Origin: Anaerolineae bacterium
Lineage (GTDB): Bacteria; Chloroflexota; Anaerolineae; Anaerolineales; E44-bin32
Assembly: GCA_030673735.1 (NCBI GenBank)
Contig: DAOVIK010000078.1
Location: forward strand, 1 to 6,940
Reading direction: 5' to 3'
DNA: 6,940 bases
Position 1 is the first letter of the stretch. Each line of letters begins with the position of its first letter. Made by a program: the position numbers and the translations under genes. The notes below the pieces were generated by a model. The model had not been told where the DNA came from. It did no database searches and worked only from the letters and a program-made list of their open reading frames with translations. Of the stretch, positions 5,970 to 6,940 are shown in pieces.

Positions 5970-5975
5970 TTTATA
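5970..5975 (-). promoter_or_regulatory. Putative -10 element of the small lipoprotein
   Basis: TATAAA lies within an A/T island (5968-5977) in otherwise G+C-rich DNA, 28 nt before the ATG at 5941, which would give a leader of about 20 nt carrying the GGGAG site. No good -35 hexamer is at the usual distance. An inverted repeat GCCGGT/ACCGGC (5991-5996 and 6010-6015) lies where a -35 region or operator would be. Confidence 0.3.
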
Positions 5976-6061
5976 TACCAACGTAGAGAAGCCGGTGGTC
6001 CACTACGAAACCGGCATTGTCGGTGCAAACCCATTGCACGCAGGAATCGGGGAGCAACAGC

Positions 6062-6092
6062 AGAGCGCCTGGCTCCGTGAGCCAGGCGCTCT
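6062..6092 (-). terminator. Perfect 14-bp hairpin downstream of NBR1-Ig gene B
   Basis: AGAGCGCCTGGCTC (6062-6075) pairs perfectly with GAGCCAGGCGCTCT (6079-6092) around CGT. It starts 40 nt after the stop of the minus-strand gene ending at 6133. It corresponds to the hairpin at 4261-4287 behind paralogue A: the core stem is the same, the loop differs, and the two arms changed together (TT/AA there, TC/GA here), so pairing is preserved. It lacks a U-tract. Confidence 0.65.
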
Positions 6093-6132
6093 AATCGAAA
6101 TCTACCGTTCAGGGATCCGTCTCACATCAGCA

Positions 6133-6940
6133 TCATCGCACGATCCGCGGGCGGATCCACAGTCCGTTATCCTCTTGGTAGCTCTCGCCGGCGGATACGC
6201 TCAGCAAGAAGGTCACTTCCTTGCCGCTCAGGGTGGAGAGATCGATGTTGATCCTGCCAGCCAAGCCTTCCGAGGCTTCGAGCCGGGTACCCAAGCTTCT
6301 GATCTGACCGCCTCCGATCTGGTATTCCAGCCGGAATTGCATGTAGCAATTCGGGGAGTTGTCCATACAGGCAACCGACGCTCGGAAATGATCCCCACTG
6401 GCGACGATGAAGCCGGGGAAGGATCCCGTGATCCAACCCTGGCTCACCTGCTCGGGTGCCACCGCCAGCGAAGGACCTGGTACCGTTATGCCGCCTTCCA
6501 TGACGGGAGCGTCGTGCCGAGCGACGATTCCTTCAAGGTCACCCGCTGCACCGGGGCAGGGCAGCGCTCCGGCGTCGCTCGACCATTCCCCATCGCAGTA
6601 GTGCTCAGCAAAATCGTAGACTATGTCGTCAGGATCCTCTACCTCGATCTCGACCCAGATGGGGCGGTCTGCCTCGGCTCCCACGCCGAAGATGCCTCCA
6701 TAGGCGTTGCGCAGGATCCAATAGCCTTTATAGTCGCCGGGCTCGTCGGGCGCAACCAACTGGACAGCTACATCGACAGTTTGACCAGGCCTCACCGCGC
6801 GTGGCAACGCCACCGTGGTTGCGCCAGCCATGCGATCACCAGAGAGGAAGACCAGGTCGTAATCTACCGTCCAGGTTCGCGAGCCAGCGTTTCGCAGGCG
6901 CCAGATCTTGGTGAAGGTTTCGCCAGCGACGAAGATGGTC
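6133..6940 (-). CDS. NBR1-type Ig-like domain protein (paralogue B), N-terminus beyond right edge
   Basis: The reading frame is open from the right edge (first full codon at 6939) to the TGA at 6135-6133, giving 268 residues. The first visible residues, TIFVAGETFTKIWRLRNAGS, are already inside the NBR1 Ig-like domain, so the start, membrane anchor and linker are missing; an internal ATG at 6831 is not the true start. Over 232 shared residues it differs from paralogue A at about 53 positions by hand count (about 77% identity), and the last 18 residues (GESYQEDNGLWIRPRIVR) are identical. The C-terminal beta-rich domain keeps four of the five cysteines; Cys312 of A is Ser here (MDNSPNC versus MDRCPNC). 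The role is presumably like that of A, as an envelope-exposed protein. The duplication also covers the 3' flank and hairpin. Confidence 0.9.
   Translation of the reverse strand, partial: TIFVAGETFTKIWRLRNAGSRTWTVDYDLVFLSGDRMAGATTVALPRAVRPGQTVDVAVQLVAPDEPGDYKGYWILRNAYGGIFGVGAEADRPIWVEIEVEDPDDIVYDFAEHYCDGEWSSDAGALPCPGAAGDLEGIVARHDAPVMEGGITVPGPSLAVAPEQVSQGWITGSFPGFIVASGDHFRASVACMDNSPNCYMQFRLEYQIGGGQIRSLGTRLEASEGLAGRINIDLSTLSGKEVTFLLSVSAGESYQEDNGLWIRPRIVR

Overview
The window most likely comes from a member of the Chloroflexota, probably class Anaerolineae. The signs are exported proteins with Thr/Pro/Ala low-complexity linkers (TPTATAT-type), NBR1-type Ig-like domains on membrane-anchored bacterial proteins, a thioredoxin-fold lipoprotein with a similar linker, and a moderately high G+C content. 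This placement rests on protein style alone; no rRNA or marker gene is present.

Layout, left to right. Positions 1-1199 (minus strand) hold an ABC-2 type export cassette: an ATPase whose stop codon overlaps the start of a permease in an ATGA junction. The permease runs off the left edge. Diverging from it, 1323-2039 (plus strand) encodes a membrane-anchored DsbA/Thioredoxin_4-like thiol-disulfide oxidoreductase with a CGFC active site. Positions 2040-2333 are a convergent intergenic gap containing two 23-bp tandem units that fold as hairpins. From there to the right edge all recognised genes are on the minus strand. Read in transcription order from the right edge they are: a partial NBR1-type Ig-like protein (6939-6133), a small lipoprotein of unknown function (5941-5639), a complete paralogue of the first protein (5487-4330), a 3'-5' exonuclease that has lost its C-terminus (4118-3630), an out-of-frame remnant of a LamG/DUF1080-like domain (about 3692-3463), and a two-domain lipoprotein (3440-2334).

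How the genes relate. Most of the window encodes envelope proteins: two NBR1-Ig paralogues, two lipoproteins, a lectin-like remnant and a thiol oxidoreductase lipoprotein. The oxidoreductase could act on the cysteine-containing ectodomains nearby, but this is inference only. The two NBR1-Ig genes are a tandem duplication: about 77% identical in protein by hand count over 232 residues, and each followed by the same roughly 45-nt 3' segment and a perfect G+C-rich hairpin. The most anomalous place is about 3680-3693, where the exonuclease frame changes abruptly to unrelated sequence. A deletion appears to have fused the front of a nuclease gene to the back of a lectin-like gene.

I see no mobile element, tRNA, rRNA or CRISPR array, and no defence system I can support.
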